Positions 57,294-64,000 of a stretch of DNA of 64,000 nt are shown here, one piece after another. A model generated the notes under the pieces. That model saw only the letters and a program-made list of their open reading frames with translations. It ran no database searches and had not been told where the DNA came from. This DNA comes from an uncultured Hyphomonadaceae bacterium. GTDB lineage: Bacteria; Pseudomonadota; Alphaproteobacteria; Caulobacterales; Hyphomonadaceae. A program made the position numbers and the translations under genes. The DNA lies in the NCBI GenBank assembly GCA_913057945.1, contig CAJXOF010000002.1, positions 62,001-126,000 of the forward strand. Reading direction: 5' to 3'. Positions within the stretch are counted from its first letter, which is position 1; each line of letters begins with the position of its first letter.

Positions 57294-59186
57294 TCAAGCG
57301 CTCCAGCGCCGCGCCTTTTCGGCACGTTCGCTTGCATATTCCGGAACCAGAACGCCCAGCAGGCGCAGTGCTTCGGACCGTTCACGCCGGGATGCCGCCT
57401 CAATCAGTTCCGCGAGCCGCTTCTCGAACAGTTCTGAGGGGGCGTGCAAATTCTCGACCTGCCAGATGCCATCCACCTTGGTGGAGATCACGGCTTCATG
57501 TTCATAGGTCAGCACTTCGTGCATTTTCTCGCCGTCGCGCAAGCCGGTTGTGGTGATCTTGATATCGACCCCCGGAACGAGCCCTTTCATGCGGATCATG
57601 GTTTCGGCCAGCTGCAGGATCGGCATCGGCTCGCCCATGTCCAGCACATAGAGACCTGTTTCGGATGTGCGGTCCTGAAGGGCCGCAGATTGCAGGACGA
57701 GAGAGGAGGCTTCCTCCACCGTCATGAAGTAGCGGGTCACGCCCGGGTCGGTGAGGGTAACCGGGCCACCAGCCGCGATCTGACGCTCGAACAGGGGAAC
57801 GACTGATCCGGAGGAGCCGAGCACATTGCCGAAGCGGACGATGGAAGCGGCCATGCCGGTCTGCGCCGCAATGCGCGATACCGCCATCTCGGCAAGACGT
57901 TTGGTGGCGCCCATGACATTGTCCGGGTCCACAGCTTTGTCGGTGGAAATGAACACGAAGCTTTTCGCGCCAACAGTCGCGGCAGATTGCGCCGCATTCA
58001 CGGCCCCTGCCACATTGGTCAGGATGGCTTCGCAAATATTCCGCTCCATCAGGGGGACGTGCTTCAGCGCCGCTGCATGAATGACCACATCCGGCTTGGC
58101 GCGCGTAAACACGTCACGCACACGGTTGATGTCGCGGACATCGCCCAGCCGGGCCGTATGCCGTTTGGGCGGCAGCATGCCGGCCAGTTCCATGTCGATC
58201 GAATAGAGGTTGTATTCGGACGCATCGAAGACCGTGATCGAGGCCGGATCGAGCCGGGCAACCTGACGCGTAAGTTCGGAGCCGATCGTCCCGCCGCCCC
58301 CGGACACTAGGACATTGGCGCCACTCACAAGATTGCGAACCGGTTCGATACAGAGGTGGCGTTCCGGACGCGAGAGAAGGTCGGACGGGCGGACTGGCTC
58401 GAGCACTTGTGCCGTTTCATCCCGGTTCAGCGCCATGATTTCAGCGCCGTGGTTGGAGGCTGTTTCAAGCACCCGAATGGTCGTCTCACGCTTGCGTGCA
58501 GCACCGGTGACAGCGACCCAGGGCGTCTGCTTGTAGCGCACGGTCAGCACTTCAATCAGATCCCCCAGCTCATCAAGGGAGCCGAGAATAGGAATGCCGC
58601 GAATGGCGCGACCGGGTTCGGTTTCCTCCACATCGACCATGCCGAGCAAGCGAATCTTGCTGCTTTGGGCCGAAGACTGAATACGGCGGATAACCTGAAC
58701 GCAGCTTTTCGAATCACCGACGAGCAAGACAGGTTGCCCATTCTTGGCGACCGGGCTGAAGATCTGGAAAGGCTCGTGAGTCGTACGCGAGAGGGCGAAC
58801 ATCCGACCGGCAAACAGGCCGAGGGCCCAAAGGGTCAGTGCGACGCTGAGTGTGGCGAAAGGCGTGGCCAACAGGCCGTTCAGCATCAGCATGACCGGCA
58901 GGTAGATCAGCGCGGCGAGGCAGATCGCCTGGAAGATTCGCACGGCGTCCGGCCAACCCATATGGCGCCAGACCTGCTTCTGGATGCCCAGCACAAGGAA
59001 GGATGCGGCCACAGCGGCAGCGAAGAAGACTGTGCTGAGGGCAATCGAATTATAGGGCAAGTCCGCTCGAGGGGACTCGGACGACCAGACAAGCAATCCG
59101 GAAAACGCCATGGCAAAAATTGCAACGCTGATGTCGAACCCGAGGGTCAGCGTCATGGCGCGTCGCGCGGCCTGTTTTGGCGTCAT
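57294..59186 (-). CDS. Membrane-bound nucleoside-diphosphate-sugar 4,6-dehydratase (CapD/WbpM-like)
   Basis: A 630-residue protein. The first 150 residues contain about four membrane helices, followed by a CoA-binding-like region, then the extended-SDR catalytic domain with [18 protein letters not shown] (NAD loop near 285) and [19 protein letters not shown] (active site near 410). Relatives such as WbpM and PglF convert UDP-GlcNAc to the 4-keto-6-deoxy form used for surface polysaccharides. The start at 59186 overlaps the heparinase-like gene stop as ATGA. It lies within the conserved rpe-purH neighbourhood. Confidence 0.92.
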   Translation of the reverse strand: MTPKQAARRAMTLTLGFDISVAIFAMAFSGLLVWSSESPRADLPYNSIALSTVFFAAAVAASFLVLGIQKQVWRHMGWPDAVRIFQAICLAALIYLPVMLMLNGLLATPFATLSVALTLWALGLFAGRMFALSRTTHEPFQIFSPVAKNGQPVLLVGDSKSCVQVIRRIQSSAQSSKIRLLGMVDVEETEPGRAIRGIPILGSLDELGDLIEVLTVRYKQTPWVAVTGAARKRETTIRVLETASNHGAEIMALNRDETAQVLEPVRPSDLLSRPERHLCIEPVRNLVSGANVLVSGGGGTIGSELTRQVARLDPASITVFDASEYNLYSIDMELAGMLPPKRHTARLGDVRDINRVRDVFTRAKPDVVIHAAALKHVPLMERNICEAILTNVAGAVNAAQSAATVGAKSFVFISTDKAVDPDNVMGATKRLAEMAVSRIAAQTGMAASIVRFGNVLGSSGSVVPLFERQIAAGGPVTLTDPGVTRYFMTVEEASSLVLQSAALQDRTSETGLYVLDMGEPMPILQLAETMIRMKGLVPGVDIKITTTGLRDGEKMHEVLTYEHEAVISTKVDGIWQVENLHAPSELFEKRLAELIEAASRRERSEALRLLGVLVPEYASERAEKARRWSA

Positions 59187-60916
59187 GCGGATCTTTCCTT
59201 CAGAAATGCCCAGCGAATACAATTCGGCGGCTGTTGTCCGTCCCCATTAGGATCTGCAAAACCAGCCATAACGATTTGCTCCGGTCTTTCAACCACACCG
59301 CGTGCAAGATAAACTGTACGTTCAAGGCGCGCACCTTCGTGACTGGTCTTGAATTTCCAGACTGTGCCATCGTCACACACGAGACGAATGGCGTCGCGGC
59401 CCATGATGGCTGTGACCGTAGGATGTAGATGAAAGCGGATTTCAAAGCCAATGAACTTCCGGTCATCCGAAGGGGGCTGGGAGATGGGTCGGACAAGGGA
59501 ATCTTCGCCAGTAAGCCGTTGACCATCGCCTGAAATGAACAGGCGCCGCCGGTGCAACAAGCCGCAAGGTGCCTTGTATCCGCCATGCTGCGCATCGAGC
59601 CAGATTTCGTCGGCCTCTTCGAGGCGTTTGGCCGATATGCCTTCAGGGCCCTGTGCAGACAGCAGCCGAGATTCCTCGTTGAGGGAAAAGGTCGAGGAGT
59701 CACGTCCGGCCAATATCAGGGTTGAATGTGCGCCGGTCCGTCGGACGGCTGCCTGCCAGTCCACATTGACCTCTGCGCTGTACCCGCAGGAGGTCACAAG
59801 GCGGCTTGGCCCATCGGACAGCTCAAAACCCAGCGCGCCGGCATGGGCGAAATCGCTGAAAGGGCGTTCCGGGGCTTCGCCGCAATCGAGAACCAGGCGC
59901 AGGCCATTCTTCTCAAGCTTCTGGAACCCGGATTTGGGCGCAAAGGTGAACCGGCGCGGCGGGGCGGGCAGCAGCGACAGGGCAGCCTCGACCACTTCCG
60001 GTCGGGCCTCGTCCCCGTCATTGAACGGGCTGAGCGCGCCGTCGCCAGCCTGGAAGAAGGCGACCATCGCGCCCATGCGCGGAATCCATTTTTCGAAAAA
60101 ATCCGGTTCCGGATAACCGGCCTGGCGGAAGAGATCCTGAAGGGTGAGCAGGTGGACCAGGGCGCGCAAATTGCGCGAGGGACTGCGGCTGACATGGCCG
60201 CCATCAGGCAGGATTTGCGCCGTGCACTCGGCATCCAGGCGTGCGAGCGCCGTATCGAGACTCATGGCGCGGTCGATGCACAGTGCGCCCGCGACGATCG
60301 TCACCGCGCCGTACCAGCGAGCTTTTGGATCGGTTGCGGCGTCCAACTGGTCAGACAGATAGCGTATCTGGCGGACCAGGCATTCGAGCCGGACTTGCCG
60401 TGCCTCTTCGGAGCCGGTTTCAAACAGGTCAGGGCCGCAGATCATCCAGTTCCAGCAGCGAACGCTTGTTGGGGCCAGCCGCCATGAAAAGCCATTGAAG
60501 CCCCCATGTGTCTCGATCCAGTCGTCGACGAAGCGAATAGCGCGTTCCGCGCCGCGTTCCCCCTGATCGAACAGGTCGGGAAGCCAGGAGAATCGGTGCA
60601 GCCGGTCCGCAAAATGCTTGGAGGGCAGCGGGGTGGACCAAGGCGGTTGTCCGGGGGCGAGCGTCAACCGTTCCATGCCGATGCGCCAGATGTCCTGCAT
60701 CAGCGCTTCGCCGCGGCGGTCATCGGTGGGCACAAGGCGCTTCAGATGGTGTGAGAATGCCTCCGGGATTGGGCCCGACAGCTTCAGGCGCTGCAGGACG
60801 CCGACTTTGGCATCGTCGCCACAAGCTCCACGGAACCTTCGCCAGAGAGCGGCATCATCTGCGCCGGTTCTCGTGCGGTCAGCAAGGATTTCGCTGTCTC
60901 CGCCTCCCACGTTCAC
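59183..60916 (-). CDS. Heparinase II/III-family protein
   Basis: A 577-residue protein. The N-terminal two-thirds is an alpha-helical toroid-like region (WSTPLPSKHFADRLHRFSWL, GGFNGFSWRLAPTSVRCWNW), and the C-terminal part (beyond about 345) is the beta-sheet domain seen in polysaccharide lyases, with DFAHAGALGFELSDG, a heparinase II/III motif. No signal peptide is visible, so it may act in the cytoplasm or not be secreted by Sec. The start, GTG 60916, is uncertain. It lies 18 bases after rpe and its stop overlaps the next gene (ATGA). This heparinase-rpe-purH neighbourhood is common in alphaproteobacteria. Confidence 0.87.
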   Translation of the reverse strand: MNVGGGDSEILADRTRTGADDAALWRRFRGACGDDAKVGVLQRLKLSGPIPEAFSHHLKRLVPTDDRRGEALMQDIWRIGMERLTLAPGQPPWSTPLPSKHFADRLHRFSWLPDLFDQGERGAERAIRFVDDWIETHGGFNGFSWRLAPTSVRCWNWMICGPDLFETGSEEARQVRLECLVRQIRYLSDQLDAATDPKARWYGAVTIVAGALCIDRAMSLDTALARLDAECTAQILPDGGHVSRSPSRNLRALVHLLTLQDLFRQAGYPEPDFFEKWIPRMGAMVAFFQAGDGALSPFNDGDEARPEVVEAALSLLPAPPRRFTFAPKSGFQKLEKNGLRLVLDCGEAPERPFSDFAHAGALGFELSDGPSRLVTSCGYSAEVNVDWQAAVRRTGAHSTLILAGRDSSTFSLNEESRLLSAQGPEGISAKRLEEADEIWLDAQHGGYKAPCGLLHRRRLFISGDGQRLTGEDSLVRPISQPPSDDRKFIGFEIRFHLHPTVTAIMGRDAIRLVCDDGTVWKFKTSHEGARLERTVYLARGVVERPEQIVMAGFADPNGDGQQPPNCIRWAFLKERSA

Positions 60917-60934
60917 CGTCCATTCCGTCCAGAA

Positions 60935-61603
60935 CTATACCGTTAAGGTCGGTTTGAGCGACCTGATGTTATCAGCATAAGCTGATGCGCCGCCCTTGAA
61001 AACGGCTGATCCGGCGACAATCGCATTTACACCGGCAGCGATGGCTTTTGGGGCAGTCTCCGAATTGAGACCGCCATCAATCTCCAGAATGATGTCCCGG
61101 CCAGTCGAATCGATCATCTGGCGCAGCTGTTCGACCTTGCGCAACTGGCTGTCGATAAAGGTTTGTCCGCCAAAGCCGGGATTCACCGACATGACCAGGA
61201 TCAGATCGATATCGTCCAGGACCGGCTCCACAATGCTGGCAGGCGTGCCCGGATTGAGGGCAATGCCCGGCTTCATGCCTGCTGCGCGAATCGCTTGCAA
61301 TGTGCGATGAATGTGCGGACCAGCTTCGGGGTGTACGGTCAGGATGTTCGCGCCGGCCTTGGCGAAAGCCGCAATGAACGGGTCTACCGGGGCAATCATC
61401 AGATGCACGTCGAAGGGTTTGTCGGTGCATTTGCGCAGTTTCTCGATCACGGGCGGACCAAAGGTCAGGTTTGGCACAAAATGGCCATCCATGACGTCGA
61501 TATGGATCATGTCTGCGCCGGCATGGTCGATGGCGGCAATTTCCTCGCCGAGGCGGGAGAAATCTGCAGAAAGAATCGAGGGGGAAATCAGCACGTTTTG
61601 CAT
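60935..61603 (-). CDS. rpe: Ribulose-phosphate 3-epimerase
   Basis: A 222-residue TIM-barrel enzyme that interconverts ribulose-5- and xylulose-5-phosphate. [35 protein letters not shown] (metal site), [11 protein letters not shown] and [12 protein letters not shown] are diagnostic. Two ATGs occur at 61609 and 61603; I chose 61603 because AGGGG lies 6 bases before it and touches the first ATG. Downstream is the heparinase-like gene. Confidence 0.96.
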   Translation of the reverse strand: MQNVLISPSILSADFSRLGEEIAAIDHAGADMIHIDVMDGHFVPNLTFGPPVIEKLRKCTDKPFDVHLMIAPVDPFIAAFAKAGANILTVHPEAGPHIHRTLQAIRAAGMKPGIALNPGTPASIVEPVLDDIDLILVMSVNPGFGGQTFIDSQLRKVEQLRQMIDSTGRDIILEIDGGLNSETAPKAIAAGVNAIVAGSAVFKGGASAYADNIRSLKPTLTV

Positions 61604-61622
61604 GTCCATCCCCTAAGCTGGA

Positions 61623-61651
61623 ACAGCCGGCCACACAAGATGGCCGGCTGT
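61623..61651 (-). terminator. Stem-loop after the glycine-zipper lipoprotein gene
   Basis: ACAGCCGGCCA pairs perfectly (11 pairs) with TGGCCGGCTGT around a 7-base loop, 22 bases past the lipoprotein stop. The T run is short (TTCC), so it is a probable terminator. Confidence 0.55.
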
Positions 61652-61672
61652 CCGAAAGTGTAGCAATCAGCC

Positions 61673-62158
61673 CTAGTAGCCGCCAGCCGGAACCAGTTTC
61701 CAGCCATCGGCACCGGCGATGATATCTACCGGCGTGCCTGGCGCGATATAGACGTCCGCGCCCTGAATGATTTCCTTCACATCGCCCGTGGAAAAACGGA
61801 CGATATAGGCATAGCCCTGTTTCTTGCCGACGGCTTTGCCGGCCTCGTTGCCGGCGATACCACCGATCACGGCGCCGCCAATGGCGCCTGCCGTCTGGGC
61901 CTTGTCACCGCCGCCGAGTTCGGAGCCTGCGAGGCCACCAAGGACCGCGCCTGTTGCCGTACCGATCAGGGACCGGTCTGACTGGATGGTCACCGCACGC
62001 ACGGAAGTGACTGTGCCGTGATAGACCGTGGAGGCTTGGCCAACCGCGCCGGGTGTCGCCGTGCCGGCGCCGTAATTGTTTGCACAACCGGCAAGCGCCA
62101 GCGTGAGAGCGGCAAAGGCGCCCACAGCAACTTTCCGGGGAGAAAATTCGGTAATCAT
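61673..62158 (-). CDS. Glycine-zipper 2TM lipoprotein
   Basis: A 161-residue envelope protein. The signal ends LALAGCAN (cysteine near 25). The middle segment (about 70-115) contains the glycine-zipper repeat AIGGAVIGGIAGNEAGKAVG and GAVLGGLAGSELGGG, as in the 17-kDa surface antigen/SlyB family. The C-terminal part is beta-rich (YAYIVRFSTGDVKEIIQGADV). ATG 62158 has GGGAG upstream. Role is probably outer-membrane stability, from family only. Confidence 0.85.
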   Translation of the reverse strand: MITEFSPRKVAVGAFAALTLALAGCANNYGAGTATPGAVGQASTVYHGTVTSVRAVTIQSDRSLIGTATGAVLGGLAGSELGGGDKAQTAGAIGGAVIGGIAGNEAGKAVGKKQGYAYIVRFSTGDVKEIIQGADVYIAPGTPVDIIAGADGWKLVPAGGY

Positions 62159-62287
62159 ATTGAGTGCTCCCTGCACATTAGATGGGTCATCATTGCACAA
62201 TTGGCCCTGAATGGCAGATGAACTCTGCGAGACCTTTTTGTGGCAAGTCTGTTTAGGCTTTGAAAACCATGGCTGACTTGAAACCGG

Positions 62288-63556
62288 TCAAGTCCGTTGC
62301 AGGCGCGCAATATAGAAGGCGTCATGGCCTGCGCCGCCCTTGGGCAGCGTCAGCAAGTCGCCTTCAGGGGTCAGGCAGTGGGCGAAACCGGGGATTTCCG
62401 CTTCCACAACCGGCTGGCGCGTATAAAGCCCGTCAGCGACTGCCTGATCGACAATATCCTGCCCTTCCGATTTGAGCGGGGTGCAGACGCAATAGATGAC
62501 CGTCCCGCCAGGGCTGACCATCTCCGCCGCTGCGGCAAGCAGGCGAGCCTGAGCCCCCGGGAAGCGGTCGATTTCCGTCTCGCGCTTGATCCATGCGCCT
62601 TCCGGATGACGGCGCAGCGTGCCCAATGCGGAGCAGGGGGCGTCCAGTAGAAGTTTTGAGACCGGCGCGTCCGGGCGCCATTCATCCGCATTGGCCGCAA
62701 CAATGTCTGCAGTCAGGCCGGTGCGGGCAAGGTTTTCCCTCAGCCGTTCGAGTCGCGGCTTCGAGCGGTCGACGGCCGTGACATTCGCCCCGGTTGCGGC
62801 GAGCTGGAGTGTCTTTCCGCCCGGCGCGGCGCATAAATCGACAATCCGGTCCATTTCGTTTGCGACGAGGAGTTTTGCAGGCAGCGCCGCGGCGGCGTCC
62901 TGAACCCACCACTCGCCGGTTTCATAGCCTGGAAGGGCTTCGATGTTGGCGCTGTCCAGGCGGATGGAACCGGTCGGCAGCAGGTCGCCGCCAGTGGCCT
63001 CAGCGATCTGACCCGGGTCGGACCTGGCGGACAGGAAGATGGGCGGTTCGTGCAGTTGGTGCGCGGCGAGTTGCTCTGCGCCTTCGGCCCCCAGATCATT
63101 CGTAAACCGTTTGGCCAGCCAATCAGGCCAGACCCGTGTTGCCGGCATCGAATCGAGTTCAGGCGGGGACTCGGCGGCGCGGCGCAGGACGGCGTTCAGG
63201 AAACTGCCGCCGGAACGTGCATCCGGCCAGCCCTTGGCCGCTTCGACCGTCTCCGACACGGCGGCATGCGGCGGGGTCTCCAGCCGCCAGAGCTGTACCA
63301 CGCCAACGCGCAGCAAGGCGCGAATGGCTGGGCTGGTTGCTTCCAGCGGGCGCGAGAGCAGGGGGGCAAGACCGGCATCAATACGGCCAAGCTCGCGGAG
63401 GACCGCACTCGCCATCAGGCGGGCAAAGCCCCGATCCGGGCCTTCGAGGTCATTGAAGCTATCGGACTTGACCATGGCCTCGTCCAGCGTGCGGCGACTT
63501 TCCAGCGCCAGCATCAGCAATTCGGCGGCTGCACGTCGGGGCAGGGCTCCACTCAT
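62288..63556 (-). CDS. rsmB: 16S rRNA (cytosine-967-C5)-methyltransferase
   Basis: A 422-residue protein with an N-terminal NusB-like RNA-binding domain (about 1-140) and a C-terminal SAM domain. VDLCAAPGGKTLQLA binds SAM, LLLDAPCSALGTLRRHPE holds one catalytic cysteine (motif IV), and VIYCVCTPLKSEGQ is motif VI. In RsmB enzymes motif VI normally has a Thr-Cys; here it reads Val-Cys, still with the cysteine. Minus strand, between htpX and the lipoprotein gene. Confidence 0.95.
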   Translation of the reverse strand: MSGALPRRAAAELLMLALESRRTLDEAMVKSDSFNDLEGPDRGFARLMASAVLRELGRIDAGLAPLLSRPLEATSPAIRALLRVGVVQLWRLETPPHAAVSETVEAAKGWPDARSGGSFLNAVLRRAAESPPELDSMPATRVWPDWLAKRFTNDLGAEGAEQLAAHQLHEPPIFLSARSDPGQIAEATGGDLLPTGSIRLDSANIEALPGYETGEWWVQDAAAALPAKLLVANEMDRIVDLCAAPGGKTLQLAATGANVTAVDRSKPRLERLRENLARTGLTADIVAANADEWRPDAPVSKLLLDAPCSALGTLRRHPEGAWIKRETEIDRFPGAQARLLAAAAEMVSPGGTVIYCVCTPLKSEGQDIVDQAVADGLYTRQPVVEAEIPGFAHCLTPEGDLLTLPKGGAGHDAFYIARLQRT

Positions 63557-63584
63557 GACTTCAGGCTTTCGGTCGGCCCCACGC

Positions 63585-64000
63585 TCAACCCCATGGACCG
63601 GCTTGCCGACGTGGTGCGTCAGCAGTTTCCGAGCTTACGCCCATATCGGCGGCCATGCGGCGCAGGGCCTCGATCCGGTTGGCTGTCGCGGGATGGGTGG
63701 AGAACAGATTGTCGGCGCCCCGACCGTTCAGAGGATTGGCAATATACATGTGCGCCATGGCGGGGTTGCGCTCGGCCGCCATGTTGATCGAGGCGCGGGC
63801 GCCCCGTTCGATCTTTTGCAAGGCTGAGGCGAGCCAGAGCGGGTTGCCGCAAATCTCGGCGCCGCGCTTGTCGGCTTCATATTCGCGTGATCGGCTGATC
63901 GCCATCTGGACGAGGGCAGCGGCCATGGGCGCGAAGATCATGATGGCGATGGAGCCGATCAGGCCAGCGCGTTCGCGGCCGAAGAACAGCGCGAAATTCG
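63585..64000 (-). CDS. htpX: Protease HtpX (5' end outside window)
   Basis: The C-terminal part of an M48 zinc metalloprotease, 138 codons visible. [17 protein letters not shown] is the third zinc-ligand motif, and [19 protein letters not shown] the usual C-terminal segment; the remaining upstream residues begin a membrane helix ([19 protein letters not shown]). The HExxH site and start codon are outside the window. HtpX degrades damaged membrane proteins, complementing FtsH. Beside rsmB, a common neighbour. Confidence 0.93.
   Translation of the reverse strand, partial: NFALFFGRERAGLIGSIAIMIFAPMAAALVQMAISRSREYEADKRGAEICGNPLWLASALQKIERGARASINMAAERNPAMAHMYIANPLNGRGADNLFSTHPATANRIEALRRMAADMGVSSETADAPRRQAGPWG

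Noticed and set aside
62288..63556. RsmB motif VI change (Val-Cys for Thr-Cys) as a sign of inactivation
   Set aside because: The catalytic cysteines themselves remain, so loss of function is not indicated.

Overview
The window looks like a core chromosomal segment from an alphaproteobacterium, most likely a marine Caulobacterales/Hyphomonadaceae-type organism. This rests on high GC content, gene orders typical of the class (argH-lptM-lysA with divergent tlpA; efp beside an IMPase; fdxA-carD; ybgC-tolQRAB-pal-cpoB-tilS-ftsH; sdhCDAB; rsmB-rpe-heparinase-purH) and a TIGR02302/DUF4175 protein. The family-level placement is inference from gene order and protein character, not a computed phylogeny. 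Genes are dense and ordinary in composition. I saw no tRNA or rRNA gene, IS element, prophage, integrase, CRISPR array or plasmid function, and no clearly broken gene. Two genes run off the edges: an MBL-fold hydrolase on the left and htpX on the right.

Layout, left to right. 1-8.9 kb, mostly minus strand: MBL hydrolase, DUF4175 protein, lysA, two small lipoproteins (one LptM-like), argH, divergent TlpA-like thioredoxin, a lipoprotein, a membrane-anchored thermonuclease and rpmE. 9-16 kb: an MsbA-like ABC exporter, a tiny membrane protein, a Baeyer-Villiger-type monooxygenase, IMPase, efp, thiE, a DUF1272 zinc protein and a class I fructose-bisphosphate aldolase. 16-21 kb: pgk and gap, then aldo/keto reductase, a DMT exporter and an unknown gene. 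21-27.4 kb: LpxH-like phosphatase, then an RNA-type block in which a Suv3-like helicase, an S4 RNA-binding protein and a TerB-like protein overlap end to start, followed by ferredoxin fdxA and carD. 27.4-31.8 kb: acyl-CoA ligase and a proA-nadD-thiF/moeB unit. 31.8-43.4 kb: alpha/beta hydrolase, ybgC, an inserted outer-membrane beta-barrel gene, tolQ-tolR-tolA-tolB, pal, cpoB, tilS, ftsH and a GNAT protein. 43.4-47.5 kb, minus strand: sdhCDAB and an AT-richer RDD gene. 47.6-55.6 kb, plus strand: DUF885 protein, glutamine amidotransferase, PMM/PGM, ugd, fsa, thiD and a PhzF-like protein. 55.6-64 kb, minus strand: purH, a CapD/WbpM-like dehydratase, heparinase II/III-like protein, rpe, a glycine-zipper lipoprotein, rsmB and htpX.

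Two themes connect the genes. One is the cell envelope: Tol-Pal, LptM, the LpxH-like phosphatase, sugar-nucleotide enzymes, the CapD-heparinase pair and several lipoproteins. The other is central carbon metabolism: fda, pgk, gap, fsa, rpe and sdh. The control signals I can point to are intrinsic terminators (rpmE, fda, gap, carD, tolB, pal, ftsH and sdhB are the clearest), a palindrome resembling LacI-family operators between gap and the aldo/keto reductase, and a full CtrA-type box upstream of the thermonuclease gene. I found no convincing new defence or mobile system. The best candidates for something undescribed are the helicase-S4-TerB module, the beta-barrel gene inside the tol locus and the translationally coupled CapD-heparinase pair.
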